The translations under genes and the position numbers were made by a program. Shown piece after piece: positions 48,901 through 56,000 of a stretch of 64,000 nucleotides of DNA; within the stretch, counting starts at the first letter, position 1; every line of letters starts with the position of its first letter. Below the pieces are notes generated by a model. The model was not told the DNA's origin. It did no database searches and saw only the letters and a program-made list of their open reading frames with translations. Source of the stretch: Paenibacillus xylaniclasticus (GTDB lineage Bacteria; Bacillota; Bacilli; Paenibacillales; Paenibacillaceae). Location of the stretch: positions 1-64,000 of the forward strand of contig NZ_BIML01000019.1 in assembly GCF_004001065.1 (NCBI RefSeq), given 5' to 3'.

Positions 48901-49689
48901 CATGGTACCCCCTTCCGCATCGTCGGCGCTCAGTGTGCCTACCACCGTTCCGACCGGACTATTCTCTAACACCGTACTGGTGTCCAGACTAATTCCTGTC
49001 GGGGCAGTGTTCGCCGAGTAAGTCAAATCGAGATGCGGGGCATTACCGGATGCACTTAATCTGTCGGAAATTACAAAATAAGCACTGAAATCTGCACTGG
49101 TTATCGCGACGTTGTTGGCGAGAAGTTCTGCCTCTGTCGTTCCCTCTAACACAAACGTGATTTCCGTCGCACTCGGATGGGCCGCCCGATAAGCATTAAA
49201 GGCAGCGGTAACATCCAGTGTATTCGTATCCTTAGCAATTTCATCCGCGTTATACTCCCTTGCTAGCACCAGCGTCGCCGGGTCGACCCTTGCCGCATTC
49301 GTTTCTAGCCAGCTTGTATCCGTAGACGTATAGATCCTTAATTTCCTTAGTGCCGATGGAATGTTGGGTTGGAATTCCTTCGCTACTATATTAAGAACGA
49401 GCTCAGCCTTCTCTATCGTTCTGCTTGTATCGAATTTCGAGGAATCGATCTTATACTTCATAACATAGTAAGAATCCCCGTAGTTCACTCCTGCATACCA
49501 GGAGTAGCCGGCCAAATGCTCGTTAGAACCTGCTCCCGTCGGGTAATAGCCCCCCGCATCATAAGACTTGTCCTCCACTGTAGTAATGGTCGCATCCGGG
49601 GTAGCCGCATAGACCTTAGGTGCTACTAGTAATGGCTGTACAACTGCGATCAGCATGACCGCCAACAGCCACCTTGCTAACTGCTTCAT
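42916..49689 (-). CDS. Giant SLH-anchored surface protein with Ig-like repeats
   Basis: 2257 residues. Signal peptide cleaved near VYA-28; DNRLRE-like domain (about 30-230); cadherin-like domain (about 235-340). The repeat region (about 430-1660) has ten WSxW-containing Ig-like modules (each with RFSNDGSTW..W and KTVxxQLxDxAGN) mixed with five shorter VTGVTDGG modules. A cadherin-type pair (about 1660-1850) and a linker domain follow, then three SLH domains (from about 2072: GHWAEGSID, ITREEAMVIMAR, ITRAQLVVMIENLL) that bind pyruvylated cell-wall polymer. AGAGGAG lies 9 bases before ATG 49689. A likely adhesin, scaffold or envelope component; ligand unknown. Confidence 0.9.
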   Translation of the reverse strand: MKQLARWLLAVMLIAVVQPLLVAPKVYAATPDATITTVEDKSYDAGGYYPTGAGSNEHLAGYSWYAGVNYGDSYYVMKYKIDSSKFDTSRTIEKAELVLNIVAKEFQPNIPSALRKLRIYTSTDTSWLETNAARVDPATLVLAREYNADEIAKDTNTLDVTAAFNAYRAAHPSATEITFVLEGTTEAELLANNVAITSADFSAYFVISDRLSASGNAPHLDLTYSANTAPTGISLDTSTVLENSPVGTVVGTLSADDAEGGTMAYSMAPGGVDNSSFQISGNQLKTAASFDYETKNSYSIKVQVADSGNLTYTQDFTISVENVNEAPTGSIIINGGQTATNSQDVTLTLTGSDPENDPLMMSFNADGGPWTTPVVFGTSATYTLPAVEGTRTINFKVTDSQGLSHTSSSTIILDKTAPTGTLSINNGASVTSSTSVTLGITASDSLSPSVEMRLSNDGSTWSAWEPAAASMLWTLASGDGNKTVRLQLRDIAGNTVEITDSIVLDTVPPNGVLAIAGGANYTNSATVNLNLANPDGTAIEMRFQNESGAWSSWETYASTKSGWLLSSGDGVKTVNAQLKDTAGNTVEISDTITLDTIPPVVTGIADGDVKNTDVTITFDGSGTLNGNSFSSGTSVTAEGTYTLVAVDAAGNMTTVHFTIDKTAPDGSVVINGGAAETNDTTVTLTISNPDGTAEQVRFSNDGSTWSTWEAYTATKSWTLAAGDGTKTVSVQLKDAAGNAVVVSDNITLDTTEPDGAVTINGGAANTNDTVVSLAISNPDGTAKQMRFSNDGSTWSAWEAYGATKSWTLAVGDGTKTVSVQLQDAAGNVKTVSDTINLDTTAPVITGVTDGGLYNADLTITYNEGSGDLNGAPFSSGSQVTAEGTYTLTVTDATGNAAVVTFTLDKTAPTGTITINGGASDTNSLTAELTLTSDGTADQMRFSNDGSTWSSWEAYGATKSWTLAAGDGTKTVSAQLKDAAGNARTVSDTINLDTVAPVVTGVTDSGLYNTDLTITYNEGSGVLDGAPFSSGSQVTAEGTHTLKVTDAAGNVTTVTFTLDRTEPDGTVTINGGAAATNDTTVSLAISNPDGTAKQMRFSNDGSTWSAWETFAATRSWTIAAGEGTKTVSAQLKDAAGNIRTVSDTITLDTTAPTGTITINGGASDTNSLTAALTLTSDGTADQMRFSNDGSTWSAWEAYGAAKSWTLAAGDGTKTVSVQLKDAAGNVHTASDTINLDTAAPVVTGVTDGGLYNTDLTITYNEGSGVLDGAPFSSGSQVTAEGTHTLKVTDAAGNVTTVTFTLDKTAPDGTVAINGGAVATNDTTVSLAISNPDGTAKQMRFSNDGSTWSAWEAYGAAKSWTLTTGDGTKTVSVQLQDAAGNVQNMSDSIDLDTVAPVITGVTDGGLYNTDLTITYNEGSGDLNGVPFSSGSQVAAEGTHTLKVTDAAGNTTTVTFTLDKTAPDGTVTINGGAAATNDTAVSLAISNPDGTADQMRFSNDGSTWSAWEAFAATKSWTLTAGEGTKTVSVQLVDVAGNVGTMSSTIEMDTTPPTGSVSINGGAPITTSSNVVVTVSASGAAQMSYSIDNGATWSAWTAYVPTLSVQLPNGYGTKTVLIKLKDAAGNESTPLSGSIILRSVPVLNNNEANGTEDTPYAFKASDFALTNEDGTALSTIEIVSLPAHGSLQLGGAAVKAGDKLSAGDATALSFIPEADWNGQTSLTWKGEFSGVASSSTAVLTLTIAAVNDAPIAQNASYTTTDEAEVKAKLISTDIDGDTLTYSIVDQPLSGQLTLDEASGAFTYKPKQAGTFTFTYRTFDGTVFSNTAEVTIKHSYTPSSPVSVPVNPSTSAERLATINGDEKSPLNDNLQIEASETKSGSTIAVTVSGDKWKGEFPGKPGESVRIVIVSSAYAGSVTLDSSMVDRLSSGSRGVAVELGDRAISIPADMLSQLAEAMKISTAVLRIEITKATEADAETANKAASRSGARIVAAPMQYRVYVEADGKRTELSSFNGYLDIYYKSEELQGANPTTAALIGNNSKLRPLPTKFDRTSSSTYIRVHGLTYGTFVLVEADAAFHDTKGHWAEGSIDTLADRLIINGVGNGRFEPNRTATRAEFASILVQAFGLYGRSQALNYSDTTAGLWYEEALEFASGYGLITGYADGSFRPNATITREEAMVIMARTAKLLGLDSDLTKQQAADALNPFGDQDALHDWSRESAVLCVALGIVNGIDGDLKPEQPITRAQLVVMIENLLNKADYI
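45050..47760 (-). repeat. Near-identical internal DNA repeats in the surface-protein gene
   Basis: Modules of about 260 and 200 bases recur with very high identity, for example the blocks coding the WSxWEAYGA and TYNEGSG modules at about 45150-45500, 45550-45950, 46050-46690 and 46750-47150. A higher-order order is visible: modules with TSDGTADQ alternate with modules with SNPDGTA. This points to recent duplication and gene conversion. Confidence 0.8.
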
Positions 49690-50011
49690 TGAACACACTC
49701 CTCTAACGAAAAATAGGCCGTGCTTGCACAGTTCGAATGTTTCCTTCATGCAAAATTAAAAGTTTTGAACTAGCAAAAAATGTTTATATTGTTTATTGTT
49801 TATGCTAGCATAATAGGAACATTTTGACTATATCCATCATGAGGTCTAGAGGAATATTTTGCGACGTGTCTAGACTATTAGAACTACAGTGGGGAATGTT
49901 ACCGGACTAATAATGAGGCGGGTAAGGAAAGGACATTGGAAGAGGATGACCGCAGCAAAAAAACCGCCCTACAGGCTGGCGTTATCACCAGGCCTGCTGG
50001 GCGGTTCTCAA
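49690..50011 (-). other. Upstream region of the giant surface-protein gene
   Basis: Contains the rqcP terminator on the right and an AT-rich leader. CTAGCA (49770-49775) and TGCTAG (49803-49808) form a dyad around three ATAAACA-like direct repeats on the minus strand. No consensus promoter could be assigned. Confidence 0.4.
49965..50006 (-). terminator. rqcP terminator
   Basis: Arms AACCGCCC / GGGCGGTT with an inner GCAGGCC..GGC pairing and TTTTTTT on the minus strand; just after the rqcP stop. It insulates the core operon from the inserted surface-protein cluster. Confidence 0.9.
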
Positions 50012-50290
50012 TTATGGCCAATCCTGTGATTCAGGCTGACGCGTTTCTTCTTTCAACAAAGTATAAAGCTCTCCAGCCTCTTCCTTACGAGTCGATTCGG
50101 CCAGACGCTCGACGCGGACCGTAACCAGCTTCGTCCCGTATTGAATAGTCAGCTCGTCTCCGGGCTTCACCGTGCTGCTAGGCTTAGCCTCCCGGCCGTT
50201 CAGCCAGACGCGCCCCTGCTCGGATACGTCCTTCGCGACGGTACGCCTCTTGATCAGCCTCGATACTTTGAGAAACTTATCTAAACGCAT
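50012..50290 (-). CDS. rqcP: S4-domain RNA-binding protein RqcP (YabO)
   Basis: A 92-residue protein made mostly of an S4 domain: MRLDKFLKVSRLIKRRTVAK, then GRVWLNGREAKPSSTVKPGDEL. In B. subtilis RqcP works with RqcH to add C-terminal alanine tails to stalled nascent chains on the 50S subunit. The gene starts 3 bases after the HU stop. In B. subtilis yabP follows directly; here about 9 kb is inserted. Confidence 0.93.
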   Translation of the reverse strand: MRLDKFLKVSRLIKRRTVAKDVSEQGRVWLNGREAKPSSTVKPGDELTIQYGTKLVTVRVERLAESTRKEEAGELYTLLKEETRQPESQDWP

Positions 50291-50293
50291 GGA

Positions 50294-50566
50294 TTACTTG
50301 ATAGCTTCTTTCAGCTTGTTACCAGCCTTGAATGCAGGGACTTTGGATTCCGCGATCTCGATCGGTTTGCCCGTTTGCGGGTTGCGGCCTGTACGGCCGG
50401 AGCGAGTACGAGTTTCGAACGTGCCGAAGCCGATCAGCTGCACTTTGTCGCCGCTAGCGAGCGCATCTGTAACCTCGCCGAGGAAGCCATTCAATACAGC
50501 CTCTACGTCACGCTTCGTCAAACCGCTCTTCGTTGCAATGTTGTTAATCAAATCCGTCTTGTTCAT
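50294..50566 (-). CDS. hup: DNA-binding protein HU
   Basis: A 90-residue histone-like protein: MNKTDLINNIATKSGL start, DKVQLIGFGTFETRTRSGRTGRNPQTG arm, and the KVPAFKAGNKLKEAIK end. Compacts DNA as a dimer. AGGAGG lies 9 bases before ATG 50566; eight upstream codons are ignored. It forms a unit with rqcP; a TTGACT about 50 bases upstream may be part of a promoter with a poor -10. Confidence 0.96.
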   Translation of the reverse strand: MNKTDLINNIATKSGLTKRDVEAVLNGFLGEVTDALASGDKVQLIGFGTFETRTRSGRTGRNPQTGKPIEIAESKVPAFKAGNKLKEAIK

Positions 50567-50760
50567 TCGTAATTGCCTCCTATAGTTCATCGGTCAGATT
50601 CGTAGAAATGGTCCCGGAAGTCAATACGTCTCGGGAAGTATCACCGTCAGGCTCCCTAGTATTTCTTCCTGATGCTAAAAAAATCCTGCTATTTGTGTAA
50701 AAAAATTTGCGAATGATGAAGAATAGAGCCGCATAATGGCGAACAAAGACGAAAAAAACG

Positions 50761-52293
50761 CTATTCTTTCGACTTTGCTTCCTCCCAGAACCGGTCCATT
50801 TCTATTAGATCAGTCTGGTCAAAAGTTTTACCTTCTATACGGAGCCGTTCCTCAATATAGGAAAATCTTCGCTTGAATTTTGCATTAGTACGCGCAAGCG
50901 CCTCTTCCGGATCAGCATCGATGAACCTTGCCACATTGACGACCGCGAACAGCAGATCGCCCAGCTCCCCGATCTTCTCATCTGCACTGCCCGACGCTGC
51001 AGCCTCGCGAAGCTCGCTCAGCTCCTCCTGAATTTTCGCCAATACCGGGTCTAGATCGTCCCAGTCGAAACCGACCTTGGCCGCTTTTTTCTGTAGCTTA
51101 TATGCCTTCATGAGCGCTGGCAGATCGCGCGGTATGCCGTCTAGAACCGACTTGCGCTGCTCGGCGGTGCCGTTACGCTTCTTCTCCTCGGCCTTCATCT
51201 GCTCCCAGTTGCCAAGCGCCTCCTCCGCGTTGCTCGCGCCGCGGTCGCCAAACACATGCGGATGGCGAAAAATGAGCTTCTCGTTCAACGTCTGAATAAC
51301 GTCGTACACGTTGAACGATCCGACCTCCTCCTCGATCTGGCTGTGCAGCATGACCTGAAGGATCACGTCGCCGAATTCCTCGCGCATGTTGTCCGGATCG
51401 TCATTATCGATCGCTTCGAGCGCCTCGTACAGCTCCTCGATAAAATTTTTGCGAATGGATTGATGCGTCTGCTCGCGGTCCCACGGGCAGCCTTCGGGGC
51501 TGCGCAGAATCGAGACGATCTCGTGTAGACGATCAAACGAACGGTTCTGTAGCGCCTCGTCCTCCGAACGTGGAATCCATACCAGCGACAGATTGCCATA
51601 GCCCTCAATTCGATCGAGCTCATACAGCGGCACCCGCACAATCTGCTCCTCACCCTGCACGCCGAGCGCGTGCCCCACGACGACCGGATGATCGTCCGGG
51701 TAACGCTCCATCAGCGTCAGCTTTAGATCGGAGGCGGTGAAGACGTCATACACCTGTCCGATAACGGTGTGAAGCAGCGGCTGAAGCAGCGATGGCTTCA
51801 CACCACTCGCATCAAGAAGCTGGAAGCCTTCGATCGGATCGAAGCCGAGCCGGACGAACGCTTGATCGAGAAAGCTCTCGCCGCCCATAATGCGCAGGGC
51901 AACGCCCGCCTCCTCACACCGCTCCCGCAGCAGCTGAACCGTCCGCTCCGCGACCATCGGATGGCCAGGAACGGCGTACACAATCCCTGCACTTCCTCCC
52001 GCAGAAGACGCACCTGCACCTGCTTCATCCGAGTCGTCAGCGGACAGCGCAAGTCGGATCAGTTCAGAAGCAATCGCATCGTACACATCAGGAAAATTAT
52101 CGAACTGCTCATAGATACGGTCGAACGACTCATAGCCGATCCCGTTATCGCGAAGCAGGCTCATCATCGGATGATGCTCGGTTCGCACATACACTCGAGA
52201 TGCATTCTGAATGGTGCGCCAGACGCCGAGCGTCAATTGATCCGCATCGCCGGACCCTAGCCCGACAACCGTCAATGTGGAATTCGTCGCCAT
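50761..52293 (-). CDS. mazG: Tetrapyrrole methylase / MazG fusion protein (YabN)
   Basis: 510 residues: an N-terminal SAM-dependent tetrapyrrole-methylase-like domain (about 5-240, starting LTVVGLGSGDADQLTLG with AVPGHPMVAERT) and a C-terminal MazG nucleotide pyrophosphohydrolase with two EExxE-type repeats (CPWDREQTHQSIRKNFIEELYEALEAI near residue 275; GELGDLLFAVVNVARF near 450). MazG hydrolyses NTPs. Same fusion and place as B. subtilis yabN. GGGGAGG lies 7 bases before the ATG. Confidence 0.95.
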   Translation of the reverse strand: MATNSTLTVVGLGSGDADQLTLGVWRTIQNASRVYVRTEHHPMMSLLRDNGIGYESFDRIYEQFDNFPDVYDAIASELIRLALSADDSDEAGAGASSAGGSAGIVYAVPGHPMVAERTVQLLRERCEEAGVALRIMGGESFLDQAFVRLGFDPIEGFQLLDASGVKPSLLQPLLHTVIGQVYDVFTASDLKLTLMERYPDDHPVVVGHALGVQGEEQIVRVPLYELDRIEGYGNLSLVWIPRSEDEALQNRSFDRLHEIVSILRSPEGCPWDREQTHQSIRKNFIEELYEALEAIDNDDPDNMREEFGDVILQVMLHSQIEEEVGSFNVYDVIQTLNEKLIFRHPHVFGDRGASNAEEALGNWEQMKAEEKKRNGTAEQRKSVLDGIPRDLPALMKAYKLQKKAAKVGFDWDDLDPVLAKIQEELSELREAAASGSADEKIGELGDLLFAVVNVARFIDADPEEALARTNAKFKRRFSYIEERLRIEGKTFDQTDLIEMDRFWEEAKSKE

Positions 52294-52369
52294 CGATCGT
52301 TCCTCCCCCTTATCATGCCGGCGCCGCCATTCGCGCGGCGGCCGATCCTCAAGGCGGCTGCGGCTTGCT

Positions 52370-54058
52370 TCACGGAATAAGCCGCAGCCGCCTCAGCCGG
52401 GCGGCCAGCTTGCCGCCGCCCGGCAGCGCGCGCCATTCGCGCGCCTCTATGCCGCCGCTGCGCAGCAGCGCGGCGGCGAACACGGCGGCGCCGACGGCTA
52501 CGCCCGTCAGCACCTGCGCTGTTGCTGCCGCCCGCGGCGGCAGCAGGCTGTCGAGCTCGCGCATGCCGAGCTCGAGCAAGATGAGCGCCGCGGCCATGCA
52601 CGCGAGCGCGAAGCCGATGCGCCAAGCCGCAGCCAGCGGTGCGGCAGGCGCGTTGTCGCCGCCGCGCAGCGCGGCGTGCGCCGCCCATGCGGCGGCAAGA
52701 GCTGCGGCGGTCAGCGCGATTGCGCCCGCCGCAGCGGCGCCGGCGATGCCGTACGCCGGCACAAGCAGCGCGTTCAGCAGCGCTTTGCCCGCCGCGCCGG
52801 CAATAAGCAGCAGCACCGGCAGACGGACTCTGCCGCAGCCTTGCAGCACAGCGGCCGACACGGTCTGAACCGCCGCAGCAAGCGTACCAAAGCCGACAAT
52901 AACTAGCGTACCCGTCGCGTGGTCATCGGCGAACAGCATAACATTGATCGGCCGTGCAAGCAAGGCGAGCCCGAGCACAGCGCCCGCTCCGATCCACCAG
53001 GATACCCGCAATCCGACGCTTGCCGCAAGCCTCGCCTCCTGCCAGCTGTTCTGCTTGCGCGCAAGCGCAAGCGAAGGCACGAGCGCCGATGCCGCCGCTC
53101 CGCTTACCATTGCGATTAACTGTACCAACGTCTGTCCGCGGCCGTACAGGCCGAACTGGCGCATCGCTTCCGCATCGGCCAATCCGGTGCCGCCCAGCAG
53201 CTGAGGCACCATGAATGCGTCCACAACGGCCGCGAGCGGAACTGCCGCCGCCCCGAACGCCATCGGAAAAGCAAGCTTGCTAAGCCCGATCATCTCCGAC
53301 GCAAGCTGCCGAAGACGAATCATAAACGGCAGGCCGCTCCCCGTACGCTCCACATTTGCTGTTCCTGCCGAAGCCGTCTCCATAGCCGCTTGCAGTCTTA
53401 ACCGCCGCTGACGGCGCTGCCTCCAAGCCATAAGAGACATCGCTCCCGCCGCGCCAGCGGCGGATCCGGCCATTGCGCCGGCTGCAATATCACCATCCTG
53501 CCAAGCGTCCGACATGCCCCAGGCGAGCATCCCAGCCATTACGGACACGCGCAGCAGCTGCTCCGTGACCTGTGACAGCGCCGACGCCGGCATATCGCCC
53601 GTTCCTTGCGAATAGCCGCGAAGTGCCGACAGCGCCGGCACGAACCATAGCGCGAACGCGACGGAGCGAATGGCATCCGCTGCAGCACGATCACCAATCG
53701 CCGCTGCAATATGTGGAGCTCCAAGCCATAGCAGGGCGAATCCGGCGGCGCCAGTCAGCCCCAGCAGCCAGAGCGCAGCTCGTCTCGCGCTTCTCGCCCC
53801 TTCATAGTCGCCGCTTGCCAGCCGTTTGGCGACAACGATCGCCACTGCCGGCGGCAGCCCGGCCGTTGCTGCGACGAGCAGCATTTGATACAGCGGATAC
53901 ACGGCATTGTAGATGCCGAATACGCGGTCACCCGCTAAATTTTGCAATGGGATTTTTTGAAGCACGCCGATCATTTTCGATACGATCATCGTTGCCGCCA
54001 TCAGCAGCGCTCCATTCCATGCAGATTCCCGCCGCTCATCCACGAATACACTATTCAT
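52370..54058 (-). CDS. SpoVB/MATE-type polysaccharide flippase (YabM-like)
   Basis: A 562-residue integral membrane protein of the MOP superfamily, about 14 membrane segments. The N-terminus GALLMAATMIVSKMIGVLQKIPLQNLAGDRVFGIYN is typical of the SpoVB group that flips lipid-linked sugars. It corresponds to yabM between spoVT and yabN. The 3' half (52380-52860) is extremely GC-rich and Ala/Arg-heavy compared with its neighbours. Role (sporulation glycan or lipid-linked precursor) is inferred. Confidence 0.9.
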   Translation of the reverse strand: MNSVFVDERRESAWNGALLMAATMIVSKMIGVLQKIPLQNLAGDRVFGIYNAVYPLYQMLLVAATAGLPPAVAIVVAKRLASGDYEGARSARRAALWLLGLTGAAGFALLWLGAPHIAAAIGDRAAADAIRSVAFALWFVPALSALRGYSQGTGDMPASALSQVTEQLLRVSVMAGMLAWGMSDAWQDGDIAAGAMAGSAAGAAGAMSLMAWRQRRQRRLRLQAAMETASAGTANVERTGSGLPFMIRLRQLASEMIGLSKLAFPMAFGAAAVPLAAVVDAFMVPQLLGGTGLADAEAMRQFGLYGRGQTLVQLIAMVSGAAASALVPSLALARKQNSWQEARLAASVGLRVSWWIGAGAVLGLALLARPINVMLFADDHATGTLVIVGFGTLAAAVQTVSAAVLQGCGRVRLPVLLLIAGAAGKALLNALLVPAYGIAGAAAAGAIALTAAALAAAWAAHAALRGGDNAPAAPLAAAWRIGFALACMAAALILLELGMRELDSLLPPRAAATAQVLTGVAVGAAVFAAALLRSGGIEAREWRALPGGGKLAARLRRLRLIP

Positions 54059-54172
54059 TCTGTCCGTTACCTTCCATTCAATACGATGGCATTATTATAG
54101 CAGGAACGCGGCGGTGTTTTTTTAATTAAAAAATATTATTCATAATGTCGAGCCGATCTTACTGCTCGAACA

Positions 54173-54212
54173 CAAACATACGTTTGCATTGGTTGACTAT
54201 CTTATATACAAT
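54173..54212 (+). promoter_or_regulatory. LexA-like operator and promoter of the YdjM-like gene
   Basis: CAAACATACGTTTG (54173-54186) matches the Bacillus SOS box CGAACRNRYGTTYG at all but one position and is palindromic in its arms. It overlaps the possible -35 TTGCAT (54184-54189), with TACAAT (54207-54212) 17 bases downstream. Confidence 0.5.
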
Positions 54213-54265
54213 TGCAGTACGGGTGTACTCGAGATATTTATGCTTGGAAGAAAGGCGGTGCGTCC

Positions 54266-54994
54266 TTGAAAGGCTCAACACATCTAGTCGTCAGCACCGG
54301 GATATCGTTGTCCATATCCGCTTTACTCGATGTTACTTTAACTCCTGCCGCTGCCGCTGCAGCCATCGTCGGCAGTCTGCTGCCAGATCTCGACGAACCC
54401 AATGGCCTGCTCGCGAATCGAACGTTTCCTAAGCCAGCTATTCGTACGCTGCAGGTACTGCTGCTTACAGCAGCCGGGCTCGCCGTGTGGCTAACTCGTA
54501 CACAATATCCTTGGAATTGGGGAGCTGGAGCTGTTATCGCTCTCTCGGCATTCGCCTCGACTCGATGGCTGCGCCAGCTGCTTATGCTTATTGTCGGCGG
54601 AGCGTTAACGATAGGCGGTACGGTCTACGATACAAGAAGGACCGCTGCCGGAATAACGCTTGTCATCTGCGCACTCGTCCCTCATCGCGGTTTCACCCAT
54701 ACCTTGTATGCAGCCGGCTTATGGTGTGCTGCGCTCTATTGGATGGCGCCGCAATCGCCCGCCGTTCCAATCGCGGGCGGACTATCTTACCTGCTTCATC
54801 TGCTGGCCGACGCCCTGTCGAAGCGCGGCATTCAGCCGCTGCCTCCACTTCCTTGGAAGCTGCGTATTCCGCTCATGCGCTCGGGCAAGCTCAGCGCCGC
54901 CGTCGTGGAGACTTCCGCCATCGGCGTCACGTTCATCCTGGCCTGGATCGTCTTCGCCCAGATGGGCGGCTGGAAGCAGTGGATCACTCCCTGA
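54266..54994 (+). CDS. YdjM-like membrane-bound metal-dependent hydrolase (DUF457)
   Basis: A 242-residue protein with several membrane segments and the family histidine/aspartate motifs: STHLVVSTG at the start, GSLLPDLDEPN, PHRGFTHTL, and HLLADALSKRGIQPLPP. The start is TTG at 54266 with AAAGGCGG 7 bases upstream; the ATG at 54212 has no ribosome site. E. coli YdjM is LexA-regulated, which agrees with the SOS-like box upstream here. One of only two plus-strand genes, convergent with spoVT. Reaction unknown. Confidence 0.85.
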   Translation: MKGSTHLVVSTGISLSISALLDVTLTPAAAAAAIVGSLLPDLDEPNGLLANRTFPKPAIRTLQVLLLTAAGLAVWLTRTQYPWNWGAGAVIALSAFASTRWLRQLLMLIVGGALTIGGTVYDTRRTAAGITLVICALVPHRGFTHTLYAAGLWCAALYWMAPQSPAVPIAGGLSYLLHLLADALSKRGIQPLPPLPWKLRIPLMRSGKLSAAVVETSAIGVTFILAWIVFAQMGGWKQWITP

Positions 54995-55023
54995 AGAGAA
55001 GAGCTAGCACCGCTATAACAATA

Positions 55024-55072
55024 ACAGCCTTCCCAATGCCAGGGCGTTAGACCCTAGCAACGAGAAGGCTGT
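55024..55072. terminator. Bidirectional terminator between the YdjM-like gene and spoVT
   Basis: Arms ACAGCCTTC / GAAGGCTGT, with inner CAGGG/CCCTA pairing, lie midway between two convergent genes. T runs are short in both directions. Confidence 0.6.
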
Positions 55073-55102
55073 AATATTCGTATGGAATACGGCGGGCTCA
55101 GC

Positions 55103-55645
55103 CTACTGCTCCATCTGCTTAGCCAGAAAGCCGGCAGCGGTTTCCGCCATTTTTTGTTCCATTTGCGCCATCTTGACGCCTTCTTCCTTAGAAATCAGTA
55201 CGACGGCTCCAATCGGATCGCCGCCTGCAATAATCGGCGCTGCGACGTAAGAGGCGTATGTTTCGTCTACATCCTTGATCAATTCGGAAGTGCCGCTGTT
55301 GGTTTCAATGATCGTCTTCCGATTCTCCATACAATTCTCCAGAATATTGCCGACCGCCTTGTCCAGATATTCCTTCTTGGAGGCGCCGGCCACTGCAATG
55401 ACCGTATCGCGATCAGAGATGATCGTTACATGGCCTGTACCTTCGGACAACGATTCAGCATATTCCTTCGCGAAATCGCCAAGCTCCCCAATCGGGGAAT
55501 ACTTCTTCAAGATGACCTCGCCGTCTCGGTCCACGAATATTTCCAGCGGGTCGCCTTCTCGAATGCGAAGCGTTCTGCGGATTTCCTTCGGGATTACTAC
55601 ACGGCCAAGATCGTCGATGCGACGCACAATACCAGTTGCTTTCAT
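55103..55645 (-). CDS. spoVT: Stage V sporulation transcriptional regulator SpoVT
   Basis: AbrB-type regulator of sigma-G genes in the forespore. The 180-residue product has an N-terminal swapped-hairpin DNA-binding domain (MKATGIVRRIDDLGRVVIPK, then EIRRTLRIREGDPLEIF) and a C-terminal GAF-like domain. Thirteen upstream codons without a ribosome site are ignored. In B. subtilis spoVT lies between mfd and yabM; here mfd is not adjacent and the cbi/urt region takes its place. Confidence 0.96.
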   Translation of the reverse strand: MKATGIVRRIDDLGRVVIPKEIRRTLRIREGDPLEIFVDRDGEVILKKYSPIGELGDFAKEYAESLSEGTGHVTIISDRDTVIAVAGASKKEYLDKAVGNILENCMENRKTIIETNSGTSELIKDVDETYASYVAAPIIAGGDPIGAVVLISKEEGVKMAQMEQKMAETAAGFLAKQMEQ

Positions 55646-56000
55646 GTCTTGATGCCCCACTTTCCCTGAAGATTTTAAGTCCACTGGATACCTGCCGCCG
55701 GTTATCGCACTGTGAAGGAAGCTATGTTACGTTCCGGATTGCTGCCTGCTATAAGCGTTAATCAACCGCCGCTCGTTCGTCCGCTTATATTGTGTAGAAG
55801 GGATGTTTGGAACTTGACCATAGTATTCATCCCCTCCCATTTTCTTATTCGCTGCCTAGTCGGCTTAGCGGAATGCAGACCGTTCGCCGTCACGCTTGGA
55901 ATACTGCCAGTTCTGGACTGCCGCTTGGCGAATTGCCGCCTTTTAACGTCCTCGCCCCGCTGTGCTCCTGCTAAAGGCAATCCTGCTGTCGACCGCACCG
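55646..56000 (-). other. Region between cbiQO and spoVT
   Basis: Holds the candidate sigma-G promoter of spoVT. A 19-22 codon ORF near 55760-55830 follows a GGGAGGGG stretch; that stretch lies inside the promoter spacer, so the ORF is probably not real. Nothing else is recognisable; mfd is missing. Confidence 0.4.
55821..55850 (-). promoter_or_regulatory. Candidate sigma-G promoter of spoVT
   Basis: GAATA (55846-55850) and AATACTA (55821-55827) with an 18-base spacer match the sigma-G consensus (GHATR, CATWHTA) at all but one position. spoVT is sigma-G-dependent in B. subtilis. The leader would be about 170 bases. Confidence 0.45.

Noticed and set aside
52200-52906. Several plus-strand Ala/Arg-rich open frames of 200 codons and more
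   Set aside because: Artefacts of very high GC opposite the flippase and MazG genes; no ribosome sites and low-complexity products.
55762-55998. 78-codon minus-strand frame before spoVT
   Set aside because: No ribosome site at its start, biased composition, and it overlaps the candidate sigma-G promoter.
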